From Burkholderiaceae bacterium 16 (lineage in GTDB: Bacteria > Pseudomonadota > Gammaproteobacteria > Burkholderiales > Burkholderiaceae), in assembly GCA_000955785.1 (NCBI GenBank), contig JYOD01000100.1, positions 1 to 64,000 on the forward strand: DNA of 64,000 bases, read 5' to 3'. Each line of letters begins with the position of its first letter. Within the stretch, counting starts at the first letter, position 1. The position numbers and the translations under genes were made by a program. Of the stretch, positions 19,439 through 27,564 are shown piece by piece. Below the pieces are notes generated by a model. It did no database searches, was not told the origin of the DNA, and saw nothing but the letters and a program-made list of their open reading frames with translations.

Positions 19439-19475
19439 TCGCTCCCTCTCCCACAACAAGTGGGAGAGGGAGCGA
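19439..19475. repeat. 16-bp perfect-stem hairpin between convergent genes
   Basis: A perfect 16-bp stem whose left arm is TCGCTCCCTCTCCCAC, with a 5-base loop, lies between the phosphoesterase stop (19363) and the stop of the convergent GntR-type gene (19540). The core matches the hairpin at 72-95. Such dispersed hairpins are common in these genomes and may end transcripts from both sides. Confidence 0.65.
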
Positions 19476-19539
19476 ACCGGCCTTTGAAGCTGACTCGGAG
19501 GTTAAGCGGTTACAGCCATCCCGCGCGGCGTACCGCCGA

Positions 19540-20292
19540 TCAGCTCTCTTCCTTCGGCATCTGCGACACGATGAACTCGTGCTCAGCCGTATTCAGCGTC
19601 GACACCCGCCACTCCACTGGCTGCCGGTGGTAGGTGAATGCCACGCGGTGGATGCGCATCAGCGGCGCGCCCGGCGCCACGCCGAGCAGGGCCTGCTCCA
19701 GCTCGGTAGCCAGCACCGAACGCAAGCGCTCCTCGGTCTGGATCACATTGACGCCAAAGGACTCCTGGTAGAAGTTGTAGAGCGTATTTGGCCGGCTACG
19801 TAACTGCGCCTCGGTCAGCCCGGCAAACAACCGCTCCGGCAGCACGATCTCGTCGATCATCATCGGCCGTCCGTCCAGCGACAGCACGTTGGTCAACTGG
19901 AACGCCCGCGCTCCTGCCTCCAGCCCCAGCAACGCGCACACGCTCTTGTCCGCCTTGATCTTGCGGAACGACTCCAGCTCCACGGTCGGATAGCCGCGAT
20001 GGCCGTCCTGGTGGGCCACCTTGAAAAAGCGGAAGAAATGATCGTCGCGCCGGTGCGTGGCCACGAAGGTGCCACGCCCCTGATGCCGGATCAGCAGGCT
20101 TTCCGCCACCAGTTCGTCGATGGCCTTGCGCAGCGTGCCGATCGACACGCCGAAGCGTTCGGTCAGCTTCTTCTCCGACGGGATCGCCTCGCCGGGCTTC
20201 CATTCGCCATCGGCCAGCGCCTGCAATACATGCCGTTTGACGTCCTTGTAGAGGACGCCGCCCGGCGGAGGGATATCTCGTAGGTTGCTCAT
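19540..20292 (-). CDS. GntR family regulator with UTRA domain, probable sulfonate-cluster repressor
   Basis: 250-aa HutC-type regulator. The winged helix (about residues 12-78) shows the GntR pattern LADGEWKPGEAIPSEKKL followed by RFGVSIGTLRKAIDEL and HQGRGTFVA. The UTRA ligand-binding domain (about residues 95-240) includes RPMMIDEIVLPERLF. It is divergent from suyA, and the 162-base spacer holds a strong suyA promoter with TCATAyATATGA and AACTCATA repeats. A near-identical operator lies before the TauE/SafE gene at 35.3 kb. Its effector is probably sulfolactate or a pathway intermediate, which is inference. Confidence 0.88.
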   Translation of the reverse strand: MSNLRDIPPPGGVLYKDVKRHVLQALADGEWKPGEAIPSEKKLTERFGVSIGTLRKAIDELVAESLLIRHQGRGTFVATHRRDDHFFRFFKVAHQDGHRGYPTVELESFRKIKADKSVCALLGLEAGARAFQLTNVLSLDGRPMMIDEIVLPERLFAGLTEAQLRSRPNTLYNFYQESFGVNVIQTEERLRSVLATELEQALLGVAPGAPLMRIHRVAFTYHRQPVEWRVSTLNTAEHEFIVSQMPKEES

Positions 20293-20334
20293 GGCTTGGT
20301 GCTTTCTCTGGATGACTGGAATGTACCAGAGAAT

Positions 20335-20392
20335 AACTCATACAACTCATACATATGACATAGTTGACATGAAGGAATTTGGAAACTATTCT
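20335..20392 (+). promoter_or_regulatory. suyA promoter with GntR-type operator
   Basis: A -35 TTGACA (20364-20369), a 17-base spacer and a -10 TATTCT (20387-20392) form a near-consensus sigma-70 promoter. Five bases upstream of the -35 is TCATACATATGA (20347-20358), a palindrome with one mismatched central pair. AACTCATA is repeated directly at 20335 and 20344. The same operator and spacing occur on the minus strand at 35333-35355. Confidence 0.7.
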
Positions 20393-20454
20393 TTGTTCCA
20401 TCGGTTGCCGCTCACCGCTTGCTGCACCGTAACAAAACCCCCAAAGGAGGAGCA

Positions 20455-20736
20455 ATGATTCACGTAGTGCTGCACGATGCAAAAGACACGGTCGCCGTAG
20501 CGGTGGTCGAGGGGATCGAGGCCGGAACCGAACTGAACGCCTGGATCATGGACGAGGACAAGGTCATCACGGTGGTTGCCAAGCAGCCCATCCCGATCGG
20601 CCACAAGGTGGCGCTGCGCGACATGGAAGTGGGCCAGACCGTATTCAAGTACGGCATCGACATCGGCAAGGTGGTCGCGCCCATCAAGGCCGGCGACCAC
20701 GCCCACGTCCACAACATCAAGACCAAGCGCTGGTAA
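20455..20736 (+). CDS. suyA: Sulfolactate sulfo-lyase small subunit (UxaA-type SAF domain)
   Basis: 93-aa SAF-domain protein. Split UxaA-family enzymes have this small N-terminal part and a separate large subunit, which follows 48 bases later. The ending GDHAHVHNIKTKRW, with its His-x-His-Asn, is typical of the SAF domain and of SuyA. SuyAB eliminates sulfite from (R)-3-sulfolactate to give pyruvate. The ATG at 20455 has an excellent AAAGGAGG just upstream. Identification as SuyA rather than an altronate/galactarate dehydratase fragment rests on the split form, the neighbouring pair of sulfolactate dehydrogenase-like genes and the shared regulation with a TauE/SafE permease. It could still act on another hydroxy acid. 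Confidence 0.72.
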   Translation: MIHVVLHDAKDTVAVAVVEGIEAGTELNAWIMDEDKVITVVAKQPIPIGHKVALRDMEVGQTVFKYGIDIGKVVAPIKAGDHAHVHNIKTKRW

Positions 20737-20784
20737 GCCGCGCCGCTCCCCCGTCCCCCAATACCACTTACCGAGAGAACATCC

Positions 20785-21960
20785 ATGTCCGTCATCGACA
20801 ACCAGACCACCTTCCGGGGCTATCGCCGCGACAACGGCCGCGTCGGCGTGCGCAACCACGTCATCATCCTGCCGCTGGACGACCTCTCCAACGCCGCTGC
20901 CGAAGCCGTTGCCGCCGCCATCAAGGGCACCATGGCGATTCCGCACCCGTACGGCCGCCTGCAGTTCGGTCCCGACCTCGACCTGCACTTCCGCACCCTG
21001 ATCGGCGCGGGCAGCAACCCCAATGTGGCGGCCGTGGTGGTGATCGGCATCGAGGATGGCTGGACCAAGAAGGTGGTGGACGGCATCGCCAAGACCGGCA
21101 AGCCGGTGGTAGGCTTCGGCATCGAAGGCCACGGCGACCACGACACCATCATGCGCGCCTCCAAGGCCGCCAAGGAGTTCGTGCAGTACGCCACCGGCCT
21201 GCACCGCGTGGAATGCCCGATCAGTGACCTGTGGATCTCGACCAAGTGCGGCGAATCCGACACCACCTCCGGCTGCGGCGCCAACCCGACCGTGGGCAAC
21301 GCCTTCGACAAGCTGCATCCGCTGGGCACCACGCTGGTATTCGGCGAGACCTCGGAGCTCACCGGCGGCGAACATATCGTGGCCGCGCGCTGCGCCAACG
21401 ACAAGGTACGCCAGGACTTCATGAAGATGTTCAACCGCTACCAGGGCATGATCGACCGCTGGAAGACCACCGACCTGTCCGAATCGCAGCCGACCAAGGG
21501 CAATATCGCCGGCGGCCTGACCACGATCGAAGAAAAAGCGCTCGGCAATATCCAGAAGATCGGCAAAAAATGCACCGTGGACGGCGTGCTGGACAAGGCC
21601 GAAGAGCCGACCGGTCCCGGCCTGTGGTTCATGGACTCGTCCTCGGCCGCGGCGGAAATGGTCACGTTGTGCGCCGCTTCCGGCTATGTCGTGCACTTCT
21701 TCCCGACCGGCCAGGGCAACGTCATCGGCAACCCGATCGTGCCGGTGATCAAGCTGTGCGCCAATCCGCGCACCGTGCGCCTGATGAGCGAGCATATGGA
21801 CGTGGACTGCTCGGGCCTGCTGCAGCGCGAACAGACCCTGGACCAGACCGGCGACAAGCTGCTCGAATGCATGATGGCCACCATCAACGGCCGCTGGACC
21901 GCCGCGGAAGCGCTGGGCCACCGCGAGTTCGTGCTCACGCGCATCCACGAGTCCGCCTGA
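20785..21960 (+). CDS. suyB: Sulfolactate sulfo-lyase large subunit (UxaA family)
   Basis: 391-aa UxaA-family lyase. It begins with the family motif GYRRDNGRVGVRNHVIILP (about residues 12-30), has KCGESDTTSG (near 154), which includes a conserved Cys, and MDSSSAAAEM (near 282). The family (altronate, galactarate and sulfolactate lyases) uses a metal or iron-sulfur centre to eliminate from a hydroxy acid. With the SuyA-like subunit upstream it would split sulfolactate into pyruvate and sulfite in the cytoplasm. The stop TGA overlaps the next ATG by one base, so expression with the dehydrogenase is coupled. Confidence 0.75.
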   Translation: MSVIDNQTTFRGYRRDNGRVGVRNHVIILPLDDLSNAAAEAVAAAIKGTMAIPHPYGRLQFGPDLDLHFRTLIGAGSNPNVAAVVVIGIEDGWTKKVVDGIAKTGKPVVGFGIEGHGDHDTIMRASKAAKEFVQYATGLHRVECPISDLWISTKCGESDTTSGCGANPTVGNAFDKLHPLGTTLVFGETSELTGGEHIVAARCANDKVRQDFMKMFNRYQGMIDRWKTTDLSESQPTKGNIAGGLTTIEEKALGNIQKIGKKCTVDGVLDKAEEPTGPGLWFMDSSSAAAEMVTLCAASGYVVHFFPTGQGNVIGNPIVPVIKLCANPRTVRLMSEHMDVDCSGLLQREQTLDQTGDKLLECMMATINGRWTAAEALGHREFVLTRIHESA

Positions 21961-22895
21961 TGAAACAGGTCTGCATCAGCGAGTTCATGGACGCCGATGC
22001 CGTGGCGGCGCTGGACGCTTGCGTGCGGCTGCGCTACGAACCGGCCTGGGTCGACCAGCGCGACGCCCTGCTTGGCGCGCTGGCGCAAACCGATGCGCTG
22101 ATCGTGCGCAACCGCACCCGGGTCGATGCCGAACTGCTCGACGCCGCGCCCGCGCTGCGGGTGGTCGGCCGGCTTGGGGTGGGACTGGACAATATCGACG
22201 TCAAGTCCTGCGAGGCGCGCGGCATCCGCGTGATTCCGGCCACCGGCGCCAACGCGCGCTCGGTGGCCGAGTACGTGGTCACGACGGCGCTGATGCTGTT
22301 GCGCGGCGCCTATCTGAGCCATGCCGGCATGGTGGCCGGCAAGTGGCCGCGCGCGCGCCTGTCGGAGGGGCATGAGGCACTAGGCAAGACGCTCGGCCTG
22401 ATTGGCTTTGGCGACATCGGGCGGCTGACCGCGCGGCTTGCGCAGGCGCTGGGCATGCGGGTAGCAGCGCACGATCCGGCACTGCCTGACGATCATCCGG
22501 TGTGGCGCGAAGCCGGCGTGACGCCGATGAAACTGGAGGCACTGCTGGCCAGCGCGGATGCCGTGAGCCTGCATGTGCCGCTGGTGCCGGCTACGCGCCA
22601 TCTGATCAACGCGGAGCGCCTGCGCGGCATGAAGCGCGGCGCGGTCCTCATCAATACCGCGCGTGGCGGCGTGGTCGACGAGGCTGCGCTGGCGGCGGCG
22701 CTGCGCGAGGGATCGCTGGCGGGCGCGGCGCTCGATGTCTTCGAAGCGGAACCGCTGGGGGCCGGCGGTATCCTGTCGGACGCGCCGAACCTGGTGCTGA
22801 CGCCGCATATCGCCGGCGTCAGTTTCGAGGCCAACGTGCGCGTTTCCATGATGATTGCAGACGCAGTCAAAAACGCATTGGGAGTGCATGCATGA
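21960..22895 (+). CDS. slcC: D-2-hydroxyacid dehydrogenase family, probable (S)-sulfolactate dehydrogenase
   Basis: 311-aa NAD-dependent enzyme of the 3-phosphoglycerate dehydrogenase type. The Rossmann motif is GFGDIG (near 141), the catalytic Arg lies in NTARGGVVDE (near 235), the Glu in FEAEPL and the His in LTPHIAGVSF (near 285). In the described Chromohalobacter system SlcC oxidises (S)-sulfolactate to sulfopyruvate and ComC reduces it to the (R) form used by SuyAB. The gene pair here, directly behind suyAB and followed by a ComC-like gene with a 4-base overlap, fits that scheme. The substrate is inferred from context; the fold is certain. Confidence 0.75.
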   Translation: MKQVCISEFMDADAVAALDACVRLRYEPAWVDQRDALLGALAQTDALIVRNRTRVDAELLDAAPALRVVGRLGVGLDNIDVKSCEARGIRVIPATGANARSVAEYVVTTALMLLRGAYLSHAGMVAGKWPRARLSEGHEALGKTLGLIGFGDIGRLTARLAQALGMRVAAHDPALPDDHPVWREAGVTPMKLEALLASADAVSLHVPLVPATRHLINAERLRGMKRGAVLINTARGGVVDEAALAAALREGSLAGAALDVFEAEPLGAGGILSDAPNLVLTPHIAGVSFEANVRVSMMIADAVKNALGVHA

Positions 22896-23896
22896 CCGCC
22901 TACCGGGCAGAAGAACTGGAACAACTCGCCGCGAGCGCCCTGCGCAGCGCGGGCGCGAGTGCGGCGCAGGCAGGCCCCACCGCCCGCGCGCTGGTGCAGG
23001 CCGACCTCGCCGGGCTGCCGTCGCACGGCGTCTCGCGCGTGCCCATGTATGTGGCGCACCTGCGCCACCAGCGCGTGAACGGGAACGCCCAGCCCACGGT
23101 TGCGCGACAGACGCCGGGCACCACGCTGATCGACGCGCAATCCGGCTTCGCCTTTCCCGCCTGTGCGCAGGCGGTCTCGGCAGCCATCGCCAGCGCGCGC
23201 GAATGCGGCATTGGCGCCGGCGTGGTGACCAACAGCCATCACTTCGGGGCGGCGGCGCTGCATCTGGACCCGGTGGCGCAAGCCGGCATGATCGGCATCG
23301 CCATGGGTAATTCGCCGGCGGCCATGCCGGCCTGGGGTGGCCGCACGCCGCTGTTCGGCACCAATCCGATCGCTGCCGTGTTTCCTCGCAAGGACGCCGA
23401 TCCGCTGGTCATCGACCTGTCGCTCTCGGAAGTGGCGCGCGGCAAGATCATGGTCGCCGCCCGGCAAGGCAAGCCGATCCCGCTGGGCTGGGCGCTCGAT
23501 GCCGACGGCAAGCCCACCACCGATGCGCAGGCCGCGCTGCGCGGCTCGATGCTGCCCGCGGGCGGCGTCAAGGGCGCGATGCTCGCCTTGCTGGTGGAGA
23601 CGCTGATCGTGTCGCTGGCCGACGCCCACTTTGGCGCGGAAGCCGATTCCTTCTTCGAAGACGCCGGCAACCAGCCACGTATCGGCCAGCTGTTCCTGGC
23701 ATTCAATCCGCGCGGCTTCGCAGGTGATGCCGCGTACCACGCCCGCCTCGAGGCCCTGATCGCCGCCATGCTTTCGGACAGCGGCACCCGCCTGCCCGGC
23801 ACACGGCGCGTCGACGCGCAGGCCAAAGCCCGGGAGCACGGTATCGAGATCCCCGAAGCACTGGAAAAGGAGTTGCGCACGCTAGCTCAAGCCTGA
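22892..23896 (+). CDS. comC: Malate/L-lactate dehydrogenase family, probable (R)-sulfolactate dehydrogenase
   Basis: 334-aa member of the Ldh2/malate-L-sulfolactate dehydrogenase family. This family has its own NAD(P) fold without the classical Rossmann motif. The typical segment DLAGLPSHGVSRVPMYV holds the catalytic His (near residue 46), and NSHHFGAAALHLDPVAQAG and FGTNPIA are conserved family blocks. ComC interconverts sulfopyruvate and (R)-sulfolactate. It overlaps slcC by 4 bases, so together they could epimerise sulfolactate for SuyAB. Ureidoglycolate or malate dehydrogenase activity is the main alternative. Confidence 0.75.
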   Translation: MTAYRAEELEQLAASALRSAGASAAQAGPTARALVQADLAGLPSHGVSRVPMYVAHLRHQRVNGNAQPTVARQTPGTTLIDAQSGFAFPACAQAVSAAIASARECGIGAGVVTNSHHFGAAALHLDPVAQAGMIGIAMGNSPAAMPAWGGRTPLFGTNPIAAVFPRKDADPLVIDLSLSEVARGKIMVAARQGKPIPLGWALDADGKPTTDAQAALRGSMLPAGGVKGAMLALLVETLIVSLADAHFGAEADSFFEDAGNQPRIGQLFLAFNPRGFAGDAAYHARLEALIAAMLSDSGTRLPGTRRVDAQAKAREHGIEIPEALEKELRTLAQA

Positions 23897-23952
23897 CCGC
23901 ACCGCATCCACGGCGCCCGCCAGAAGGCGCCGGTCCCACCAAAGGAGACACC

Positions 23953-24936
23953 ATGCACTGCACCTTCCTCCGGCGCATCGCCGGCCCGTCGCTGCTGTTG
24001 CTCACGCTGCTCGCCGGACCGGCCGCAGCCAGCAGCACACCTGCAGCCTTCCCGGCCAAGCCGGTCCGCTATGTCGTTCCGTTTGCCGCCGGAGGCCTCA
24101 CCGATATCTCGGCACGGCAGGTTGGCCAGTACCTGGCCGAGGAATGGAAGCAGCCGGTAGTGGTGGAGAACAAGCCCGGCGGCAATGCGAATATCGGTGC
24201 GGAGCAGGTGGCCCGCGCCAGCGCGGACGGCTACACGTGGCTGGCGGTGACGCTGGCGCATTCGTCCAACGTGACGTTGTTTCCCCGCCTGCCATTCAAT
24301 ATGCAGAAGGACCTGGTGCCGGTGGCTCGCATCGCCTCGTCGCCGATGATGGTGGTAGTGCCGGCCAGCTCGCCGATCAAGTCGCTGAAGGATCTGGCGG
24401 AAGCGGCGCGCAAGGGCCGCCTGACCGCCGGGTCCAGCGGCAACGGCACGCCGCCGCATCTGGCGCTTGCACTGTTCGAGCGGATCACCAAGACCGCCAT
24501 CACCCATGTGCCCTACAAGGGCGGCACGCCGTCCATGACCGACCTGATCGGCGGCCAGATCGACGTGGTGTTTTCCAACTTTCCGGAATCGCTGCAAAAC
24601 GTCAAAGGCGGCAAGCTGCGCGCCCTGGCGGTGACGACGCGCGAGCGCCATCCGCTGATGCCGGATGTGCCGACGGTGGCCGAGGCCGGTTTTCCCGATC
24701 TCATCGTGGAGAACTGGACCGGCCTGATGATGCCCGCCGGCACGCCGCAGGCCGTGATCGACAAAGTCGGCAGCTCGGTGACCAGCATGCTGGAGGTGAA
24801 GAGCGTGCGCGAGCGCATCATCGCCGGCGGCTTCACGCCGGCACCGATGGCAAGCGTCGCGTTCACCACCTACTTCAATGGCGAAGTGGCGCGCTGGGCC
24901 AAGCTGATCAAGGAACAGGACATCCACGCCGACTGA
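23953..24936 (+). CDS. Bug-type tripartite tricarboxylate transporter receptor (1)
   Basis: 327-aa periplasmic solute receptor. The signal peptide ends near LAGPAAASS. The mature start FPAKPVRYVVPFAAGGLTD and the segment HVPYKGGTPSMTDLIGGQID are hallmarks of Bug proteins. It is the last gene of the suyA operon (56-base gap, AAAGGAGA upstream of the ATG), so it probably binds sulfolactate or its precursor. No TctA or TctB membrane subunit is present in the window, unlike the described sulfolactate cluster, which has all three. It would need membrane partners encoded elsewhere, or could serve as a sensor. Confidence 0.88.
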   Translation: MHCTFLRRIAGPSLLLLTLLAGPAAASSTPAAFPAKPVRYVVPFAAGGLTDISARQVGQYLAEEWKQPVVVENKPGGNANIGAEQVARASADGYTWLAVTLAHSSNVTLFPRLPFNMQKDLVPVARIASSPMMVVVPASSPIKSLKDLAEAARKGRLTAGSSGNGTPPHLALALFERITKTAITHVPYKGGTPSMTDLIGGQIDVVFSNFPESLQNVKGGKLRALAVTTRERHPLMPDVPTVAEAGFPDLIVENWTGLMMPAGTPQAVIDKVGSSVTSMLEVKSVRERIIAGGFTPAPMASVAFTTYFNGEVARWAKLIKEQDIHAD

Positions 24937-24939
24937 GAG

Positions 24940-24956
24940 AGGCGGCGCTGCCGCCT
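24940..24956. terminator. Short GC hairpin between convergent genes
   Basis: AGGCGGC-GCT-GCCGCCT, a 7-bp stem with a 3-base loop, lies directly after the Bug gene and before the convergent LysR stop. It has no T-tract, so intrinsic termination would be weak. Confidence 0.4.
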
Positions 24957-24970
24957 TGGTCCCTCGGTCT

Positions 24971-25903
24971 TCAAGGGGCTGCACGCTGATCGCGTGCGGC
25001 CTCCGGCTGCCTGCCGCCGCGAATCGCACCGCTTTGCCGGAAGTATCCCTTGATGACATCCGTAAATGCCAGGCGCGCATGCGTCGAGCGTTCGAGCAGA
25101 CCGACGCGGCGCCGCACGTCGACGCCGTCGAGCGGTACCAGGCGCAACAGGCTGTCGCCCTCCCAGGTGACGTTGGCCAGTTGCGGCACGATCGAAATGC
25201 CGAACCCCTGCCGCACCAGTTCGATGATCGCCTCGTTCGAATTCAGCTGCATGCTCTCGTTCACGGTCACGCCGCACTGGTCCAGCACCTCCTGCACCAG
25301 GTTGCCGGTCCAGGTGCCCGGCTCGAAGCGGATGAACGGCGCTTCGGCCAGCATCTCGCGGCTATCGTCGGGCAGGAAGAAGTGCGGATGGCGCGGCACG
25401 ATCAGCACCATCGGCTCGGTATATAGCTCGGTCCACACCAGGTTGCGCGGCAGCGGGCGCGGCGAGCGCGTGACCACCGCGGCATCCAGTTCGCCGTGTT
25501 CCACCTTGAGCGCGAAATCGGCCGAGAGGCCGGCGAAGAGCCGCACGTCCAGGCGCGGATGCTCCTGCTTGATCGCCCACAAGGCATCGGCGAACGCGCC
25601 CATCAGCACCGACACCAGAGCACCGATCGCCACGGTTCCGGAGAGGCCATCCTCTTGTCCGGAGGCCAGTGCTTCATATCGCTGCACCAGCGCCTCGAGT
25701 TCCGGCACCAGCGCGCGGCCGGCGGGATTGAGAATCGCCGCGCGCGCATTGCGGTCGAACAACTGGCAGTTCAGGTCTTCCTCCAGCGCACGGATCTGTA
25801 ATCCGACCGCGGCGGGCGTCAGGCCGATCTGCTTGCCCGCCGCCGCGAACGTCCCGCACCGGGCCACGGCCAGGAAGGTCTTGAGGGTGCGGATGGAAGA
25901 CAT
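24971..25903 (-). CDS. LysR family regulator of the fumarate-reductase-like operon
   Basis: 310-aa LysR-type regulator. The N-terminal HTH (about residues 2-60) has LKTFLAVARCGTFAAAGKQI and AVGLQIRALEEDLNCQLFDR. The effector domain runs from about 90 to 295. It is divergent from the iron-sulfur subunit gene at 26087, the usual arrangement for a LysR activator and its operon. The 183-base spacer contains a TCTGG-A-CCAGA dyad that includes a T-N11-A site. The effector is probably the pathway substrate, unknown here. Confidence 0.87.
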   Translation of the reverse strand: MSSIRTLKTFLAVARCGTFAAAGKQIGLTPAAVGLQIRALEEDLNCQLFDRNARAAILNPAGRALVPELEALVQRYEALASGQEDGLSGTVAIGALVSVLMGAFADALWAIKQEHPRLDVRLFAGLSADFALKVEHGELDAAVVTRSPRPLPRNLVWTELYTEPMVLIVPRHPHFFLPDDSREMLAEAPFIRFEPGTWTGNLVQEVLDQCGVTVNESMQLNSNEAIIELVRQGFGISIVPQLANVTWEGDSLLRLVPLDGVDVRRRVGLLERSTHARLAFTDVIKGYFRQSGAIRGGRQPEAARDQRAAP

Positions 25904-25957
25904 TGCGGCTCCGGGATGGCGGTGCGGGGAAAGCGGCGGTGCAGAGAAAGAATTCCT

Positions 25958-25974
25958 TTATCTGGACCAGAGAA
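25958..25974. promoter_or_regulatory. Candidate LysR binding dyad
   Basis: TTaTCTGGaCCAGAgAA, a dyad centred on 25966 with a perfect TCTGG/CCAGA core and a T-N11-A match at 25959-25971. It lies in the divergent spacer 55 bases from the LysR start codon. Binding is inferred from position. Confidence 0.4.
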
Positions 25975-26086
25975 TTACTAGCTTTTTGCTTGCCATGCAA
26001 TCCGGAACAATACGAACGGACCGCCCGCATCGACAAGCGCCGCGGACAGCTCGGCGGTGCACCGAAACCCTCCCCCAATCGACCCC

Positions 26087-26800
26087 ATGACTACTCTCAA
26101 CGTTCGTGTATGGCGCGGCAATGAAGACGGCGAATTCGTCTCCTATCAGGTGCCGCGCAACGCCAGCCAGACGGTACTCGACGTGGTGACCTACATCCAG
26201 CGTCACCTCGAGCCGGACCTCGGCTACCGCTTCGCCTGCCGGGTCGGCATGTGCGGCTCATGCGCCATGACCGTCAACGGCAAGGCGCGCTGGAGTTGCC
26301 GCACGCACGTCGCCAAGGTCGTGCTGGGCGACGCGCTGGAAATCGCCCCGCTGTCGAACCTGCCTGTCATCAAGGACCTCGCCACCGACATGACGGCCTT
26401 CTTCGACAAGTGGGCAGCGGCCAAAGGACAGTTCAAGGGTGCCACCACGCGCCACGACGCATTCGCCAGCGTCGAGCCCGCCTCCCCCGCGCGCAAGGCC
26501 GCCGATGCCGGCATCGAGTGCATCGGCTGCGGCGTCTGCTACGCCTCTTGCGATGTGGTCGGCTGGCGCCCCGATTATCTCGGCCCGGCCGCGATGAACC
26601 GCGCGTGGACGCTGGTCAACGATGTGCGCGACGTGGCGGGCACCGAACGCCTGCGCGCCGTTGCCGGCGACGCCGGATGCCACAGCTGCCATACGCAGGG
26701 CTCCTGCACCGAGCGTTGCCCCAAGCAGCTGGCGCCGACGGCGGGCATCGCCGGACTCAAGCGCATTGTCGCCAAGGCCGCCATCAAGGGGGAGCTATGA
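26087..26800 (+). CDS. Succinate dehydrogenase/fumarate reductase-like iron-sulfur subunit
   Basis: 237-aa electron-transfer subunit. All three cluster sites are intact: [2Fe-2S] CRVGMCGSC plus the Cys of WSC; [4Fe-4S] CIGCGVCYASC; [3Fe-4S] CHTQGSCTERCP. It would pass electrons between a flavoprotein and a membrane quinone site. The ATG at 26087 is taken because MTTLNVRVWRG matches the normal SdhB start; a GTG at 26057 is possible, and neither has a clear ribosome site. It is first in an operon with two membrane subunits (4-base overlap), while the flavoprotein comes four genes later, an order unlike housekeeping sdhCDAB. Substrate is unknown. Confidence 0.87.
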   Translation: MTTLNVRVWRGNEDGEFVSYQVPRNASQTVLDVVTYIQRHLEPDLGYRFACRVGMCGSCAMTVNGKARWSCRTHVAKVVLGDALEIAPLSNLPVIKDLATDMTAFFDKWAAAKGQFKGATTRHDAFASVEPASPARKAADAGIECIGCGVCYASCDVVGWRPDYLGPAAMNRAWTLVNDVRDVAGTERLRAVAGDAGCHSCHTQGSCTERCPKQLAPTAGIAGLKRIVAKAAIKGEL

Positions 26801-27150
26801 ACAAAGCGATTTCGGTCGGTACCCAGGCCAGGCTCTGGTACTGGCAGCGTCTGAGCGCCATGGTGCTGGCGCTGTGCGTGGTGGGACACCTCATCGTCAT
26901 CATGGTCGCCGTGCGCGGCGGGCTCTCCGGCGCGGAAGTGCTGGCGCGCACGCGTGGCAACTGGGCCTTCGGCGCCTTCTACGCCTGCTTCGTGCTCGCC
27001 TGCACCGTGCACGTGCCGATCGGCCTGATGCGGATCGCCGAGGAATGGCTGGCATGGCGTTCGCGCGGCGTGGTGACGGCTGCATGGCTGTTTGCCGCAG
27101 TGCTGGGCCTGGCTGGGCTGCGCGCCGTCTACGCGGTGGTGTTGCCATGA
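26797..27150 (+). CDS. Sdh/Frd-like cytochrome b membrane subunit (SdhC-like)
   Basis: 117-aa membrane protein with three predicted helices (about residues 17-38, 60-80 and 92-115). Histidines in CVVGHLIVI and CTVHVPIGLMRIAEEW are candidate haem b ligands. It overlaps the iron-sulfur gene and the next membrane gene by 4 bases each, so the three are coupled. It should anchor the complex and contribute to the quinone site. Assigned from size, topology and context; the sequence family is poorly conserved. Confidence 0.78.
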   Translation: MNKAISVGTQARLWYWQRLSAMVLALCVVGHLIVIMVAVRGGLSGAEVLARTRGNWAFGAFYACFVLACTVHVPIGLMRIAEEWLAWRSRGVVTAAWLFAAVLGLAGLRAVYAVVLP

Positions 27151-27500
27151 AGAGAAACGACATGCGCGCCCGCAACCATGCCGCCTACTGGGCCTTCCTG
27201 ATCCACCGGCTTTCCGGCCTCGCGCTGGCGCTATTCCTGCCGGTGCATTTCTGGGCGCTGGGCCATGCCATCCAGGGCGAGGCCGCGCTCGACGGCTTCC
27301 TGAAACTCACCGACAACCCGCTGTTCAAGACAGGTGAGTGGGGGCTGGTGATCCTGCTCTCGCTGCACATGATGGGCGGCGTGCGGCTCTTGCTGATCGA
27401 GTTCCGGCCGTGGACGGGCCTGCGCAAGGACTGGGTCGCGTTCAGCCTCGGTGCGGGCCTTTGCGCGGGCCTGGCATTCATGCTCTCGCTGTTTTCGTAG
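27147..27500 (+). CDS. Sdh/Frd-like membrane anchor subunit (SdhD-like)
   Basis: 117-aa membrane protein with three predicted helices. The N-terminal AYWAFLIHRLSGLALALFL with a following His (PVHFWALGH) and the central LSLHMMGGVRLLLIEF are the pattern of succinate dehydrogenase cytochrome b subunits, with His available for haem. Together with the previous gene it would form the two-chain membrane anchor. It ends 64 bases before the next gene, a Bug receptor, within the same operon. Confidence 0.78.
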   Translation: MKRNDMRARNHAAYWAFLIHRLSGLALALFLPVHFWALGHAIQGEAALDGFLKLTDNPLFKTGEWGLVILLSLHMMGGVRLLLIEFRPWTGLRKDWVAFSLGAGLCAGLAFMLSLFS

Positions 27501-27564
27501 GCCAACAACCATGAGCGCCGCCGGCTGAAGCGTCGCCATGCCCACAACCCCAAAGGAGACCACC

